Assembly: GCA_029851415.1 (NCBI GenBank)
Contig: CM056742.1
Location: forward strand, 110,858,246-110,922,245
Length of the DNA: 64,000 nucleotides
Direction: 5' to 3'
From: Eretmocerus hayati
Taxonomy: Eukaryota; Arthropoda; Insecta; Hymenoptera; Aphelinidae
Shown here: piece by piece, positions 31,389 to 41,575 of the stretch
Layout: the number at the start of each line of letters is the position of its first letter
How positions within the stretch are numbered: position 1 is the stretch's first letter
Program-made: the position numbers and the translations under genes
The notes under the pieces: generated by a model
What the model saw: only the letters and a program-made list of their open reading frames with translations
What the model was told of the DNA's origin: nothing
Databases searched by the model: none

Positions 31389-32345
31389 GGATGTTTGTCT
31401 TGGGGTTACAGAATAATAATTCCAGAAACTTTACAGAGAAACATACTCGATGAACTTCATTCTTCACATCTTGGCATAGTAAAGATGAAGCAAATAGCAC
31501 GCAATTATTTTTGGTGGCCAAATATCGATGAAGATATCGAACGAATTGCGAATCCGTGTAGAATCTGCCTATCAACACGAGCAGAACCACGGAAAGTACG
31601 ACTTACACCGTGGCAATGGCCTAGTCAACCTTGGTCACGTATTCACATTGACTTTATGGGTCCATTTCACAATTTTATGTTTTTGATCATCGTGGATGCA
31701 CATTCCAAATGGCCAGAAGTGATTAACATGAAGAAGGACACAACTTCGTACAATCTGATACGAAAGCTAGACGGAATTTTTTCGCCTTATGGTCTCCCTC
31801 ACCACATAGTGAGCGATAACGGTCCACAACTAACGAGCCACGAATTCGGAAAAAATTTGGAGCAATACAAGATAAAACATACATTTTCAGCTCCTTATCA
31901 TCCTGCTACTAACGGAGCAGCAGAAAATTTTGCCAAAACGGTCGAACACAAAGTAGACAAAATGGTTAAAGAAGGTCATTCACTAGAATTTTCGATAAAT
32001 AGATTTTTGAGTGATTATAGGAACACGGAACATTCGACAACAAACAGAACACCAGCAAATCTATTTCTCAAAAGAGATTTGCGCACAAGATTTGATTTAT
32101 TGATTCCTAATTCAATTAGCGATGTTGAAAAACACCAATTTGATCGAGCACGACACAAGCAGGGTAACAGACAAATACAATTTGTAGAGAATGAGATTGT
32201 TTTTGTGAACGATTATAGAACGCACTCTGAGAATAAGACAGAAGCAAAAATTGTAAGACAACTATCTCCTGTAATGTATGAAATAAAATTCAATGACGGG
32301 TATATTAGAAACGACACGAAAATCAAATTGTCAGGACTCAACTAG
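31389..32345 (+). CDS. Gypsy integrase
   Basis: The frame continues from RNase H after one TAA and is open for 316 codons. It has an HHCC zinc domain (HSSHLG ... NPCRICLS, about 31457-31570), then the core: Asp in HIDFMGPF (about 31650), Asp in VSDNGPQLTS (about 31810) and Glu in NGAAENFAKTVE (about 31920). The C-terminal part has NEIVFVNDYR and RQLSPVMYEIKF like other Gypsy integrases. The DDE triad is intact although the upstream RT is dead. Confidence 0.9.
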   Translation, partial: GCLSWGYRIIIPETLQRNILDELHSSHLGIVKMKQIARNYFWWPNIDEDIERIANPCRICLSTRAEPRKVRLTPWQWPSQPWSRIHIDFMGPFHNFMFLIIVDAHSKWPEVINMKKDTTSYNLIRKLDGIFSPYGLPHHIVSDNGPQLTSHEFGKNLEQYKIKHTFSAPYHPATNGAAENFAKTVEHKVDKMVKEGHSLEFSINRFLSDYRNTEHSTTNRTPANLFLKRDLRTRFDLLIPNSISDVEKHQFDRARHKQGNRQIQFVENEIVFVNDYRTHSENKTEAKIVRQLSPVMYEIKFNDGYIRNDTKIKLSGLN

Positions 32346-32510
32346 AACCCACTTTAAGAGGAGGAGAGTTGATATGTAATGATAATTTTGAATAATCATA
32401 TGTACACCCAAATGTTTCGAAAGAATGTAGGAATAAATTGTACCCTGGAAATTATCAAAATGTACCGAGACGTTCGTCTCGAATTGCGAAAGAAGCAGCG
32501 ACCCGATCTC

Positions 32511-32528
32511 CAAAATAAGAGGAGGGGA
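32511..32528 (+). promoter_or_regulatory. Polypurine tract
   Basis: AAATAAGAGGAGGGGAGT abuts the TGTAGTG of the 3' LTR start. A similar purine stretch AAGAGGAGGAGAGTTGA occurs ~155 bp earlier (about 32357), suggesting a duplicated tract. Confidence 0.65.
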
Positions 32529-32555
32529 GTTGTAGTGTATTGCGAATAGTTAATC
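32529..32555 (+). repeat. 3' LTR remnant
   Basis: TGTAGTGTATTGCGAATA matches the 5' LTR start, then similarity fades within about ten more bases. The rest of the 3' LTR is lost or replaced. Confidence 0.6.
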
Positions 32556-32930
32556 AGTACGTCTGATTTCGATCAAGTGGAAGGGAGTTATCTTGACTTT
32601 CGCAGAAGAATCAGCGGTCAAGTGCATCATTCTTATCCGTTTTTATCGCCATGCAACCACATTTGAAGCTCTCCGTCCGTTCAAAACACTATTCCCGATC
32701 TATTTTGGCGTGATAAACACGTTCTGAGTGGTAAAATGAGTTGCACTGCATGCCTCCTTGAGATAACTATATAGGGACATGTTGGGTACACCCCCGGGTC
32801 AACCTCCATGTTTCGCAAACGATCTCCGTATTTTGCGCATAAAAAAGCTCGAAATCGTAGTCTAGCGATATCAAGGAGGGGATTTGAGGGTCTTGAGACG
32901 AGGAATTGAATGTGCTAAGGAAATTTCTTA
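32556..32930. other. Unassigned stretch
   Basis: No gene is seen. It contains a TTGGGTACACCC phrase at about 32780 whose first part recurs at about 33515 beyond the next MITE, so the MITE may sit inside an older repeat. Confidence 0.35.
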
Positions 32931-33246
32931 GGGCTGCCACAATACAAGACAATACAATAATTTGCCGTATGTCGATATTAGTGCCATGAGAGTGTGTCTA
33001 TATCGATGTCATTATTGGTTGTGAAAATTAGTGAGGTCTTTTTGTTGTTATTGTATCAAGCTCGACCAATAACTATTGCGATATTTATCGATATATCGCG
33101 ATAAAATATCGATCAATAGTTTATATTGATGGAGTGATATCATTATTGTCTCGTCCGGAAATCTGACATATCGATGTTGATATCGATATCGAATTCATCA
33201 ATATCGCGATACAATGACGATAGATTATCGACTATTGCGGCAGCCC
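32931..33246. mobile_element. 316 bp MITE with GGGCTGCC ends
   Basis: GGGCTGCCACAAT at the left is mirrored as TATTGCGGCAGCCC at the right, with TA on both sides (32929-32930 and 33247-33248). The interior is rich in ATCGATAT-type palindromes. There is no coding capacity. A TA target is the simplest reading; the 8-bp duplication of hAT elements is not seen. Confidence 0.65.
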
Positions 33247-33862
33247 TATGAAGAATGTTGGAATTGGCTGAGTTGGAAGAATTTGGCAGTGGTTTTACTG
33301 AACGCAATTTCTTCGGTGGTTTCTTAGCTGTGCGATCATGAAAAATGGAAAAATCATGTTATAGTTTCTGGAAAACACAGAAATGATCTAGAGTCGATCC
33401 AAACTACTCATTTTCTCATATTTCGATATAGCAAATGTGAAAAAATCATCGGGAATGTCTATGAGTGCCCATTTCTGAGATCGGAATATGGGGGCAAGTT
33501 GGGCCGAGAGGCAAGTTGGGTACGCTTACCTTAGGTTCTGTTAAGACCCGGGGAGAGATTTGATATGATCTATTCTGAGTTCATTTTTCGAGCCACTCAA
33601 ATTCACGCACAAATGGCATCCTCAAATGATTGGGGTAGAATGAGAGTCATTCTTTAGATCAATGATGACGTCAAGATTTTATGGATATTATCTATCCATG
33701 CACAAGCTTACTAGCAAATTAGATTTGTATCGAAAAATCTCATCTCAGCCAGGCATAGGGATATTTTGAATGATGTTTGCTCAGTGAGATAAAGAATGAA
33801 GCATGGAATCAATTTCTGTCGTGTAAAATTGCTCGAGAATAGCGCGATCTGTTCTGATTCTT
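33247..33862. other. Unassigned stretch
   Basis: No recognisable gene. A phrase GGCAAGTTGGGCCGAGAGGC followed by AAGTTGGGTAC at about 33495-33520 suggests the edge of an older element. Confidence 0.35.
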
Positions 33863-35328
33863 TTTGAGAGAAAAATTGTCCGAGACCACTTAGTGAGCCT
33901 GGCGACTTCTGCAAGCTATTTATTGAGAGCAAATTTTAGCGATTCTTGGGCTTGCTTCAGAGGGATGTAGCTCCCACTAAACATGGGATAATCGACTTTT
34001 ACAAAAGGTCCTTTTGAAGTTTTTGAAAATACCTACAATTTGCCCACTTGTAAAAGTCAATTATCACTCTTTCTGTTGGAGCTACAGTCGATACCAATTG
34101 AGCTATCTACGAAAAAGTCGAAAATTCAGGACTCAATTCCAAAACTATATCTTAATTTTCTCTCACCAAACTTGTACGGAAATGTTTTTCGAGATATCTA
34201 CCTTCAGTGGAAGAAACTTGGCGGAGGTAACTTTTTTTTAATTTCTTTTGCCAAGCGTTACAAAATGCCGCATTTCGTGGTTTTAGCAAAAACGGTTTCT
34301 CTGACCACGGTCACATATGCTCCCATCTGGACTGATGAGCACCAATCTGTGTGAAAGTACTCCCCAAAGTACCCCCAAGTACGTGCAAGAAGTTGCGGGG
34401 ACGGGACTCGAACCAGGAGCGAGCTGTAGATTCTATTTACCGTGTCAAAATAAGCTCCATTTTGGCTATTTGGGCGTACGCGACCGAAAGCATGATTTTA
34501 CTTGTTCTGGCTTACAAATGAGATAATGGGCTAGAATGAGGATTCAAACATACTTTTCCGACCCATCTGAACACAATTCCGAGGTCAGTTTAGCTCTAGA
34601 CTGTCGTCTAGTGCCTCAACGGTGTCAGAACCCGTCGACAGAATCTAAGTTCTTAAGGGGCAGAGGGACGACTAGTTGGTGCAAAACTGACCTGGAAATT
34701 GTGTTCAGATGGTCATTTTGAGTCGGGAGAGTATGTTTGGATCCTCACCCTAGCCCATGATCTCATACGAAGCCAAAACAAGTAAAATCATGCTTTCGGT
34801 CGCTTACGCTCGAGTAGCCAAAATAATGCCTATTTTTGATACGGTAAATAGAACCTACAGCTCGCTCCTGGCTCAAGGCTCGTCCCCGCAACTTCTTACA
34901 CGTACTTGGGGGTACTTTAGGGAGTACTTCCATACAGATTGGTGCACATCAGTCCAGATGGGAGCATATCCCAAATTTCTTCCCCTGAAAGTAGATATCT
35001 CAAAGAACATTCTCGCACAAGTTTATTGGAAAAAAATTAAGACATATTTTTGGAATCGAGTCCTGAATTTTCGACTTTTTCGTGAATAGCTCAACTTGTA
35101 TCGACTGTAGCTCCAACAAAAAGTGCGATAATTCACTTTTACAAGTGGGCAAATTGTAGGTATTTCCAAGACCTTCGAAATGACTACTTGTAGAAGTCGA
35201 TTATCACATGTCTAGTGTGAGCTACATCACTTTGAAGCAAGACCAAAAATCGCTAAAATTTGCTCTCAATAAATAGCTTGCAGAAGTCGTCAGGCTCACT
35301 AAGTGGTCTTGGACAATTTTTTTCTCAA
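33863..35328. repeat. 1.47 kb near-perfect inverted repeat (foldback element)
   Basis: The left arm (33863 to about 34615) and right arm (about 34660-35328) are reverse complements over ~670-750 bp at high identity. The outer ends read TTGAGAGAAAAATTG against CAATTTTTTTCTCAA, and the inner ends CTGAACACAATTCC against GGAAATTGTGTTCAG. The spacer is only ~45 bp. Each arm carries a tRNA box-B-like GGTTCGAGTCCCG (degenerate on the right), but I see no box A. ORFs inside are mirrored and not convincing. Confidence 0.85.
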
Positions 35329-36980
35329 TAGTACTAGTCTCGACGAGGAAAATGCACCACGTACGTTGAAAAATGTTGAATTGCGTTGGAATTATTATTT
35401 TTCCAGGATAGGCTGAAAAAGGGCCTAAAATGGCTCGCTCATGGACCCTGGGGCTCACAAGCGGCGCTGAAAAAAATCTGGAAAAAAATTTTTCGTACTA
35501 TTTTAGTATAGTACTAATGGAAAAAAATTTTTGCTAATTTTTTCAGACCCCCCTGGTGACGGTTTTGTCTCAGAATGACTCATATATAGTCCTTCATGAA
35601 TATATTTTGTAGAAGTTATGTAAGATCCTAAAATAAGATGAGAGATGTAATAAGAGACATTTGGTTGGGAGATCATCCCAACCATTCCTCTTGTGTCAAT
35701 TTACTTCCGTCAACATCAGCGTACGATTGTTTTCCACACTATAATTCTCTTACAACAGTATCCCTCATTTAACATCAAAATATCATGATGAGTAGATTAT
35801 TTCTATTTTGATTCAAAATGGGTTTCATTAACCATGAGATGTCATATAATATCCATGATCTCAATGATGTTTCCTGATGAGATAAGTAAATATGAATCCA
35901 ATCATCTCCTTATGAACTGTAGAAACCTCCACAGCTTGAGAAACTTCTTTTGCTAAGATTGATTCGTAACCCACGCGCACTTGTAGGGGTCAGAAAGGAA
36001 TTCAAGCCTCGGTCGCCTTTTGCGCCCCCTTACCGCGGATGTCCAGTATACTGGACATACGATTAATCGATGATTCTGAGCGTCGAAATCTACTCGAGCT
36101 GATTCTGACTATCCTGATGTGTCGTTCTACATCTAAACAAGAGATGATCACATCATAATCATAATTTCTCTGATCAACAAACTTGTATCCGATAGATTTT
36201 TCAGCAGATTTAGATAGTTAGTCTGAGAACTGTTTTTCCTCGGCCAGAATTAAGCTGTAACATCCGTATTTGTGCTTTGGAAAGGGGAGTAAAGCTTCAT
36301 CTGCGTTCTAGGAACTCACTAAAATATAAACTCACCACTCGGAATCCGGAATAAGATAGGAAAAAATTCTTCAGCTCGTCGAAAATGTGTGCAGTATACT
36401 GGAGAAACAAAGTGAACGGATTCGTCAGATTTGCCATAAATTTTCTGTTCAGATGCGACGTAGTCGACGACTCCGAGAGAAAAATGACGTGCTTGTTGAA
36501 AGGATTTTATTGCACATTGGCGACGGCGATGATTCCGAACTTGACAATATTGGTCCCGGCGATGAACGGCTTTCTATGATAATAATCATGGAAGTGATGA
36601 AGATGATGAATGAGTGAGATTGATATGTTGTCTAGCGATCCGTTTTCGTGGATTACATATAGTTTATATTTGAATCGAGCCATGAATTGGCCGACGAAAA
36701 AAGTTTGAGGTCACTCCCGCCGTTTGTCCAGCATACTGGACATGCCGTTTCGGTACATTGCGAGCTCGCGTGACGCTTACGGCATCTTTTATCTTCATTT
36801 TGATGAGAAAATTCGATCATTTCAAACTGAAAAGATTCTTCCCATGGCGGCAAGTTCTTCTGTAGTGAGCGGGTCAAGTTTAGAGGATGCACGGTTCCCT
36901 ATGATCCGAATAATTTAATCACCCATATTACATAACACAAGACAAATGATTGATCTTCCAACATCTAACATTCCAAATAT
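35329..36980. other. Unassigned stretch, possible decayed DNA-transposon coding
   Basis: No gene is firmly recognised. Near 36470-36600 an acidic reading (IGDGDDSELDNIGPGDER then SDDNNHGSDEDDE after a small shift) resembles the N-terminus of piggyBac-like transposases, but nothing else of that protein can be followed. A 16-bp palindrome GTCCAGTATACTGGAC (36041) recurs as variants at 36389 and 36726. Confidence 0.3.
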
Positions 36981-36984
36981 CCTT

Positions 36985-37312
36985 TAATACTCGAAGATGT
37001 CATAGAATAGATATATAAACAACACCAATACAACATAATACTTGATACAGATGATGACGTTGCGGTGATTTGCTTATGGCCATGGCTCAAGAGTGACTCT
37101 CTCCGCTGAGAGCGACCGATGCAAAAAATCTGATACTGATTCCCCAATAACTCACACTTGACATATAAACTGTTATACACGCAATGAACATACACTTGCC
37201 CCGCACAAAACACTGATATTTGATACTGATGATAATGTTGCGGTGCCTTGCTTAGGACATGGCTCAAGAGTGACTCACTCCGCTGAGAGCGACCGATGCA
37301 AAAAATCTGGAA
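36985..37312. repeat. Two-copy tandem repeat, ~178 bp period
   Basis: GTTGCGGTG starts at 37059 and again at 37237. The following ~75 bp (CATGGCTCAAGAGTGACTC, CCGCTGAGAGCGACCGATGC) are nearly identical between copies. Upstream parts are more diverged. Confidence 0.75.
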
Positions 37313-37336
37313 CAAAACTACCAACACATCATATAT

Positions 37337-38230
37337 CGTAAACTGGGGTGAAGGTGTCTACCGGGGTGAATGTTTCCGCTTCCCCCAAAAAGATTGTCAG
37401 CATCATATCTTCGCTTCTATAACACCCACAAAAACCTGCCGGGGGTCATTATGGAGGTTGAAATCTCTCTTTTTTGGATATTCAATTTCAATTGCATGAA
37501 AATATACCTTGGAGTATTTTCTTCGCTATCTAATGAAGTTTGGAAATCAATGTCCCCGAAAAACAGGCTTTTTGTGGCTATCAGCGAATTCTGGCGTGTT
37601 AGCTCAGATAGAACCATATGATTGTGTTGGGACGATGATTTTGCGTTGGACAACCATGATTAGGTACCCCGCCCAAGGAAAAATTTAATGTCTCGTGATC
37701 TCAACACAGCGAGTATTATTGCAAAAACAGTTTTTTATGAAGAAACAGTTCTGACAGCAATCCAGTGCCTCGATGGCTAATGGACAATTCTTTTCTCAGA
37801 ATTATGTGACAGTACGAGAAAAATGCGACCTCAAACGTTCAAATTGCTCCATTCTAGCCTGTGATGTGATTTTTTGGAAATGTATTGCCAAATTCGATTT
37901 CTTGTCAAGTACCAGGTGGACTAATTAGCTTGTATGACCGCAAGGTTGCATTGTATCATTTTAAAATCACCGGGATCATATTCAGCGGGTCAAAATACGC
38001 AGACCAGGCATAGGTCGACACATGCATCCCTGTCAATTGGGTGAAGGTGTTCATCCTGTTTTCTGCAGTTTTTGAAAAACCGTGGGGCCAAAATCAAAAT
38101 CCGACAACGAGATCTTGTAGCTGAGCTCAAGACTCAAATTTTAACTACTCTTACATCATGTTTTAGTGTGTAGAAGATCGGGAGAATACAGTGTAAGGTC
38201 AAGAGTGGTCCACCTTTACCTCGGTTTACG
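37337..38230. mobile_element. Degenerate DNA element with ~26 bp inverted ends
   Basis: CGTAAACTGGGGTGAAGGTG at the left is mirrored by CACCTTTACCTCGGTTTACG at the right (38211-38230). There is no coding capacity in the ~890 bp between. A clear target duplication is not visible. Confidence 0.45.
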
Positions 38231-39300
38231 GTGCAACCCAGTAATTCTTTGACATAACTCTTAATAATATTCAAAATCTACAAAAGAACGGAAAAATTCA
38301 GATTGTAACATCTAGAGTATCAATCAAATTCAATATAATTGTTTGAAATCTTCATCAAGGACATTCAAAAGAAATTGAGCGATTCCAACGATAAGATTCA
38401 ACAAATACAAGAACAACTAATTTATATAAAAATTGAAATCATTCAAGGCTTGAACGAACGCAATATTCGAGAATAAGTCTGAGATCACACATATATATTC
38501 CTATGAATGACGTTTCGTGATATCACCACGGATTATCAAATAGAATCCAATTGATGATTCCAAAACGACGAATGAAAATTCTCAATCAAACTTAACACCA
38601 ACATGATGAGATTACTATATTCCATATTAGATTAGAGATTCTCAAATCTTTACTATTATCTGTCTCCATGGAAAAACAGCTGAGGTTTCATTCTTACCGC
38701 CTCTAAGATCTTGAAAAGTCATATCTTTACTGATAACAAATACAAAAACTAGAAACTCGTACAACACACTTCCGATACTCCTGAATACTTCTGAATATCA
38801 CATCCAACAACATTTCACACTGATATGACTTTTCAAGATCAAACCGTTAGACTTTTCCTGAACTGAAGATCGTCCTTTGACCCGTAAAGGTAACCAATAC
38901 ATGTCAAGTTCACCTGATCCTGTTTCTCTCGGTCCCTGTGACGTAGAGTCACAACTACCCAAAATACACTTCTCAACACTCATTTAACCATCATGATATA
39001 CAATACTCAGCAATATATATCAAGGATGGTGAATCCTTCTCTGAGGGTGATGAATCCTTCAAAGTTTCCTCCAACTTCAAATGAAATATATGGAGGAACA
39101 AATTTCCTCACAACTTTGCGACGAGCATCCCTGTCAGACCGCAACCCCACTCACGCCAGGCATGCTCGCGCAGAGACATTGCCGGTCACAGGTGCGAACC
39201 AGGGGATTCCCCGCAGAATTAATCCGCCAGGTGGCTACCTGCTCAGGTCATCCATGTGCGGATTAGGCATCACCAGCAACCAAGAGGGCCAAGAAACCAG
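38231..39300. other. Unassigned stretch
   Basis: Mostly AT-rich with no gene. The right part (39000-39300) becomes GC-richer and may be the gag-side leader of the minus-strand LTR relic next to it. The ORF 38993-39367 has no recognisable domain. Confidence 0.35.
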
Positions 39301-39313
39301 CACGAAAATAGTC

Positions 39314-39503
39314 GACTCGGAGCTCGAGTCCAACTCACTGGCTAGTCTTGGGAGCTGCAAGCCTTAGATCTCGTGACCCATCTCGACTCTGGGAGCTCTA
39401 GAGCCATGATAGGTCTCTCCTGGGAGCACCAGCAAAGTAACGTTATCCGGGAGCTCCGGATACCATTTCGCCCGGGTCGTCTCGTCTTGGGAGCACCAAG
39501 ATG
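39314..39503. promoter_or_regulatory. Array of six stem-loops with constant GAGCW loops
   Basis: Six hairpins share a five-base loop GAGCT or GAGCA flanked by different but self-complementary stems: GACTCG/CGAGTC (39314-39330), CTTG/CAAG (39347-39361), CTCTGG/CTAGAG with one GT pair (39387-39403), CTGG/CCAG (39420-39432), TATCCGG/CCGGATA (39444-39462) and CGTCTTGG/CCAAGATG with one GT pair (39483-39503). Changing stems around a fixed loop is strong evidence for a selected RNA or DNA structure. It lies ~65 bp from an LTR/primer-binding-site junction on the minus strand. Confidence 0.7.
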
Positions 39504-39567
39504 CGAATGACCCTATAGGATATCACCGGCGTAACCCGCCCGCGAAACTAGACCAGGGTGAAGGCAT

Positions 39568-39830
39568 TTGTTGGGCGCGCCACCAAATGTCTCTGGCAGG
39601 AGTCCACTATCAGATCAATTCACCACCCGGTCACTGTGCCGTCCACCACAAGGAGCTCTTGCAGAGAACCGCCCGGCCTCCCGTAATTATCCCGTTTATG
39701 TAAATTCAATTGACATGTATTTCACACACCGGATTTTAGGGTTGCCGCAGTCCATGTAAACTTTGTTTGTAAAGAGCCAATATACCTCTGTTGGAATCGA
39801 TCATTTCATTGTTGATATTCACACGAGCAA
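39568..39830 (-). repeat. LTR end and primer-binding site of an LTR element, minus strand
   Basis: Read on the minus strand, an LTR-like sequence ends CTGGCAGAGACA-type (plus strand TGTCTCTGGCAGG from 39591) and is followed by TTTGGTGGCGCGCCCAAC, a typical TGGTGGCGC primer-binding site. The rest of the LTR would extend right from 39591; its far end is not found and 39830 is only nominal. The internal region would run left and includes the hairpin array. Confidence 0.4.
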
Positions 39831-40495
39831 GGACCTCAGAGTTGTTGAACTTGCATTTCTCCGATTTTGAATTAACCTTCTTCTCCGAAGCTGAGTGGGA
39901 TTATGAAATGGGAAGGGCTGATGAATAATACATCGGAATATGCATCCGCACACACAAGCATACCTCGCTCCATATTCATTCACACCATTTTTCTACACAA
40001 TCTCAGTCAGATGGTTAATACATACTTCATATAGAGACTCTGGATTCGAAGTGATTCAAATAACGACGCAATAAGCCATTTTATTGAAATTTTCATGCTT
40101 TGAAACTTTTTTCATGGTTTTGAATTCTTTCCTCTAATTTCTCTGTTATGTCATGAAAAGATATTTAATCACTCATGCAAACATGATTAATCTATGATAT
40201 TTTGAACGGAAGTCAGGTAAAAATTCGTCCACGTTCCACCGACATACTACTTACAACATTTCTTTCTTCCTTCTTCTGTTCTTATTAAATCGTACTTCGC
40301 TCACTCCAATCTTCCCTTCTCTTTTTTCCCCGTCTGACAAGAACAATGAGTCATTCATTCATCCCCCAACTGGCTCGATGTGTAAGCTCAGACAGGCATA
40401 TAATTTCTCGCGCTTCCACATGAATCTGATGAAAATTAGATACTGTTCAATTCATCTTACAATTGGTTACTAATCACTCAATATCGCTGAACTAC
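39831..40495. other. Unassigned AT-rich stretch
   Basis: No gene is seen. It may be the 3' flank of the minus-strand ORF pair at 40496-41283. Confidence 0.4.
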
Positions 40496-40978
40496 TCACT
40501 CCGTATCGAAAGCTTCATTAGCCCAATGCTGAGAGCATTGACAGGATGTTCCTCCTTCGTCGCTCTCCTCATCATCACTCAATAACGAGGTGAATTGGGA
40601 TGATGGATTCGTCTTGACGCTTGCAGCTCCTGTCTTCTTGGGACTGTTCATGATTTCCTCAAATTGTTTCTCAGCATTCAATTGTCCAGTTTGAGTGCCA
40701 ACGTCTACTTCATGTGCCCCATTCTTGATCTGCTTCTTTATGTTCACTACTCGCTTTTGATTACCCTTCTTATGGGTAGTCACTACTGGTTCTTGTGTAA
40801 GAGCAGCCTTCTCATGGTTGGTTACTATCAGTTCATGTGTAGGAGCAGCCTCTTCATGGATGCTCACTACCAGTTTTTGCGAGGGAGCAGCATCCTCGAT
40901 GATGATCAATAATTGCTCTTGATTAAGGATAGCCCTTTCATTGATGTTTGTAACCCATGATTCTTTTCCATATTTCAT
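40496..40978 (-). CDS. Hypothetical protein with 14-residue repeats
   Basis: This 160-codon ORF starts at an ATG whose last bases overlap the stop of the upstream ORF (ATGA at 40978-40975). Residues ~26-72 hold three to four repeats of about 14 residues of the form E-x-A-A-x-x-x-E-x-V-V-x-x-H. The C-terminal half is hydrophilic and acidic (LLSDDEESDEGG) and ends with CQCSQHWANEAFDTE. It is not recognised as any family. The overlap, the lack of stops and its place beside a viral-type DNA polymerase suggest a gene of a DNA virus or Polinton-like element. The frame is intact. Confidence 0.55.
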   Translation of the reverse strand: MKYGKESWVTNINERAILNQEQLLIIIEDAAPSQKLVVSIHEEAAPTHELIVTNHEKAALTQEPVVTTHKKGNQKRVVNIKKQIKNGAHEVDVGTQTGQLNAEKQFEEIMNSPKKTGAASVKTNPSSQFTSLLSDDEESDEGGTSCQCSQHWANEAFDTE

Positions 40979-41283
40979 TTCTTGAGATTTGATAAGTCAA
41001 TAAATTCAAAAATTCCGGCTTCTGGGCAATTGAGAAATACTGGTTTAATATTCAAATCTTTTTTCAGAGATTCTGAATCCCCAGATATCTCCTCTAATGA
41101 GTGATCTGGTGGGGAAATGCTGAAAATTCTTCCACTGGCTGGATCACGCAGTAATAATATAGCAAATTCTTCGGATTTTTCTTCCGATGATGTGATGATT
41201 TTGATATTTTTAACTCTATATTCCACGTCCAATACAAGATCACTTTGTTTGCGTGTTCTCGGGTAGAATAAATGAGTACTCAT
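40975..41283 (-). CDS. Small hypothetical protein beside the DNA polymerase relic
   Basis: 102 codons from an ATG. The body LVLDVEYRVKNIKIITSSEE then FAILLLRDPASGRIFSISPP has alternating hydrophobic pattern suggesting a small beta-rich fold. It loosely recalls short replication-associated proteins found with Polinton/adintovirus-like polymerases, but I cannot claim homology. The stop overlaps the next gene's start by ATGA, as in compact viral operons. It faces away from the polymerase with ~290 bp between the two starts, which could hold a divergent promoter. Confidence 0.5.
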   Translation of the reverse strand: MSTHLFYPRTRKQSDLVLDVEYRVKNIKIITSSEEKSEEFAILLLRDPASGRIFSISPPDHSLEEISGDSESLKKDLNIKPVFLNCPEAGIFEFIDLSNLKK

Positions 41284-41575
41284 TCATTCCACCCGAGTAT
41301 TCAACCGCGACCACGACATTCTGACGACTGCGCGCGAGTCTTTGAGAGAATGACTATCACCCCATCAGATTTTCCTCCTCTTCGCTCACTGATGAAGTAA
41401 AAAAACTCCTCAATATTTTTGTATCGGACCTTATTAGGCGAGTAGACCCACGCCCTAGCTATTTTCTGTTTCTTTGTCTCAAATCTGTTCTCATCAGTTG
41501 GTAGAGTTCGTGCCCAGTTGAGATACGCGTTTTTTCAACCAATATCTATTTCACAACTAAAAATATCTAAACTAT
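41284..41575. promoter_or_regulatory. Divergent intergenic region
   Basis: This is the space between the start of the minus-strand ORF pair and the first ATG of the polymerase frame (41576). No specific element is identified; a bidirectional promoter is inferred from layout alone. Confidence 0.25.

Larger units (their letters stand above)
26619..32560 (+). mobile_element. Gypsy-superfamily LTR retrotransposon, decayed, with nested MITE
   Basis: The element shows a complete 5' LTR, a primer-binding site, a structured leader, gag with two CCHC knuckles, protease, RT, RNase H and integrase in the Gypsy order, a polypurine tract, and only the first ~25 bp of a recognisable 3' LTR. It carries in-frame stops at 28549-28551, 30969-30971 and 31386-31388, a frameshift near 29730-29760, altered RT catalytic residues, and an 874 bp insertion in protease. 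It is a dead copy. Confidence 0.9.

Noticed and set aside
32931..33246. hAT-family MITE
   Set aside because: Ends look hAT-like (GGGCTGCC) but no 8-bp duplication is present, while TA flanks both ends.
36653..36892. C-terminal Cys-rich domain of a piggyBac transposase on the minus strand
   Set aside because: Some Cys/His spacing is suggestive (KRCRKRHASSQCTETACPVC), but the acidic N-terminal-like reading nearby is on the opposite strand and no DDD core is found.
38993..39367. 124-codon ORF on the plus strand
   Set aside because: Lies in the GC-rich leader of a probable minus-strand LTR element and overlaps the hairpin array; no domain seen.
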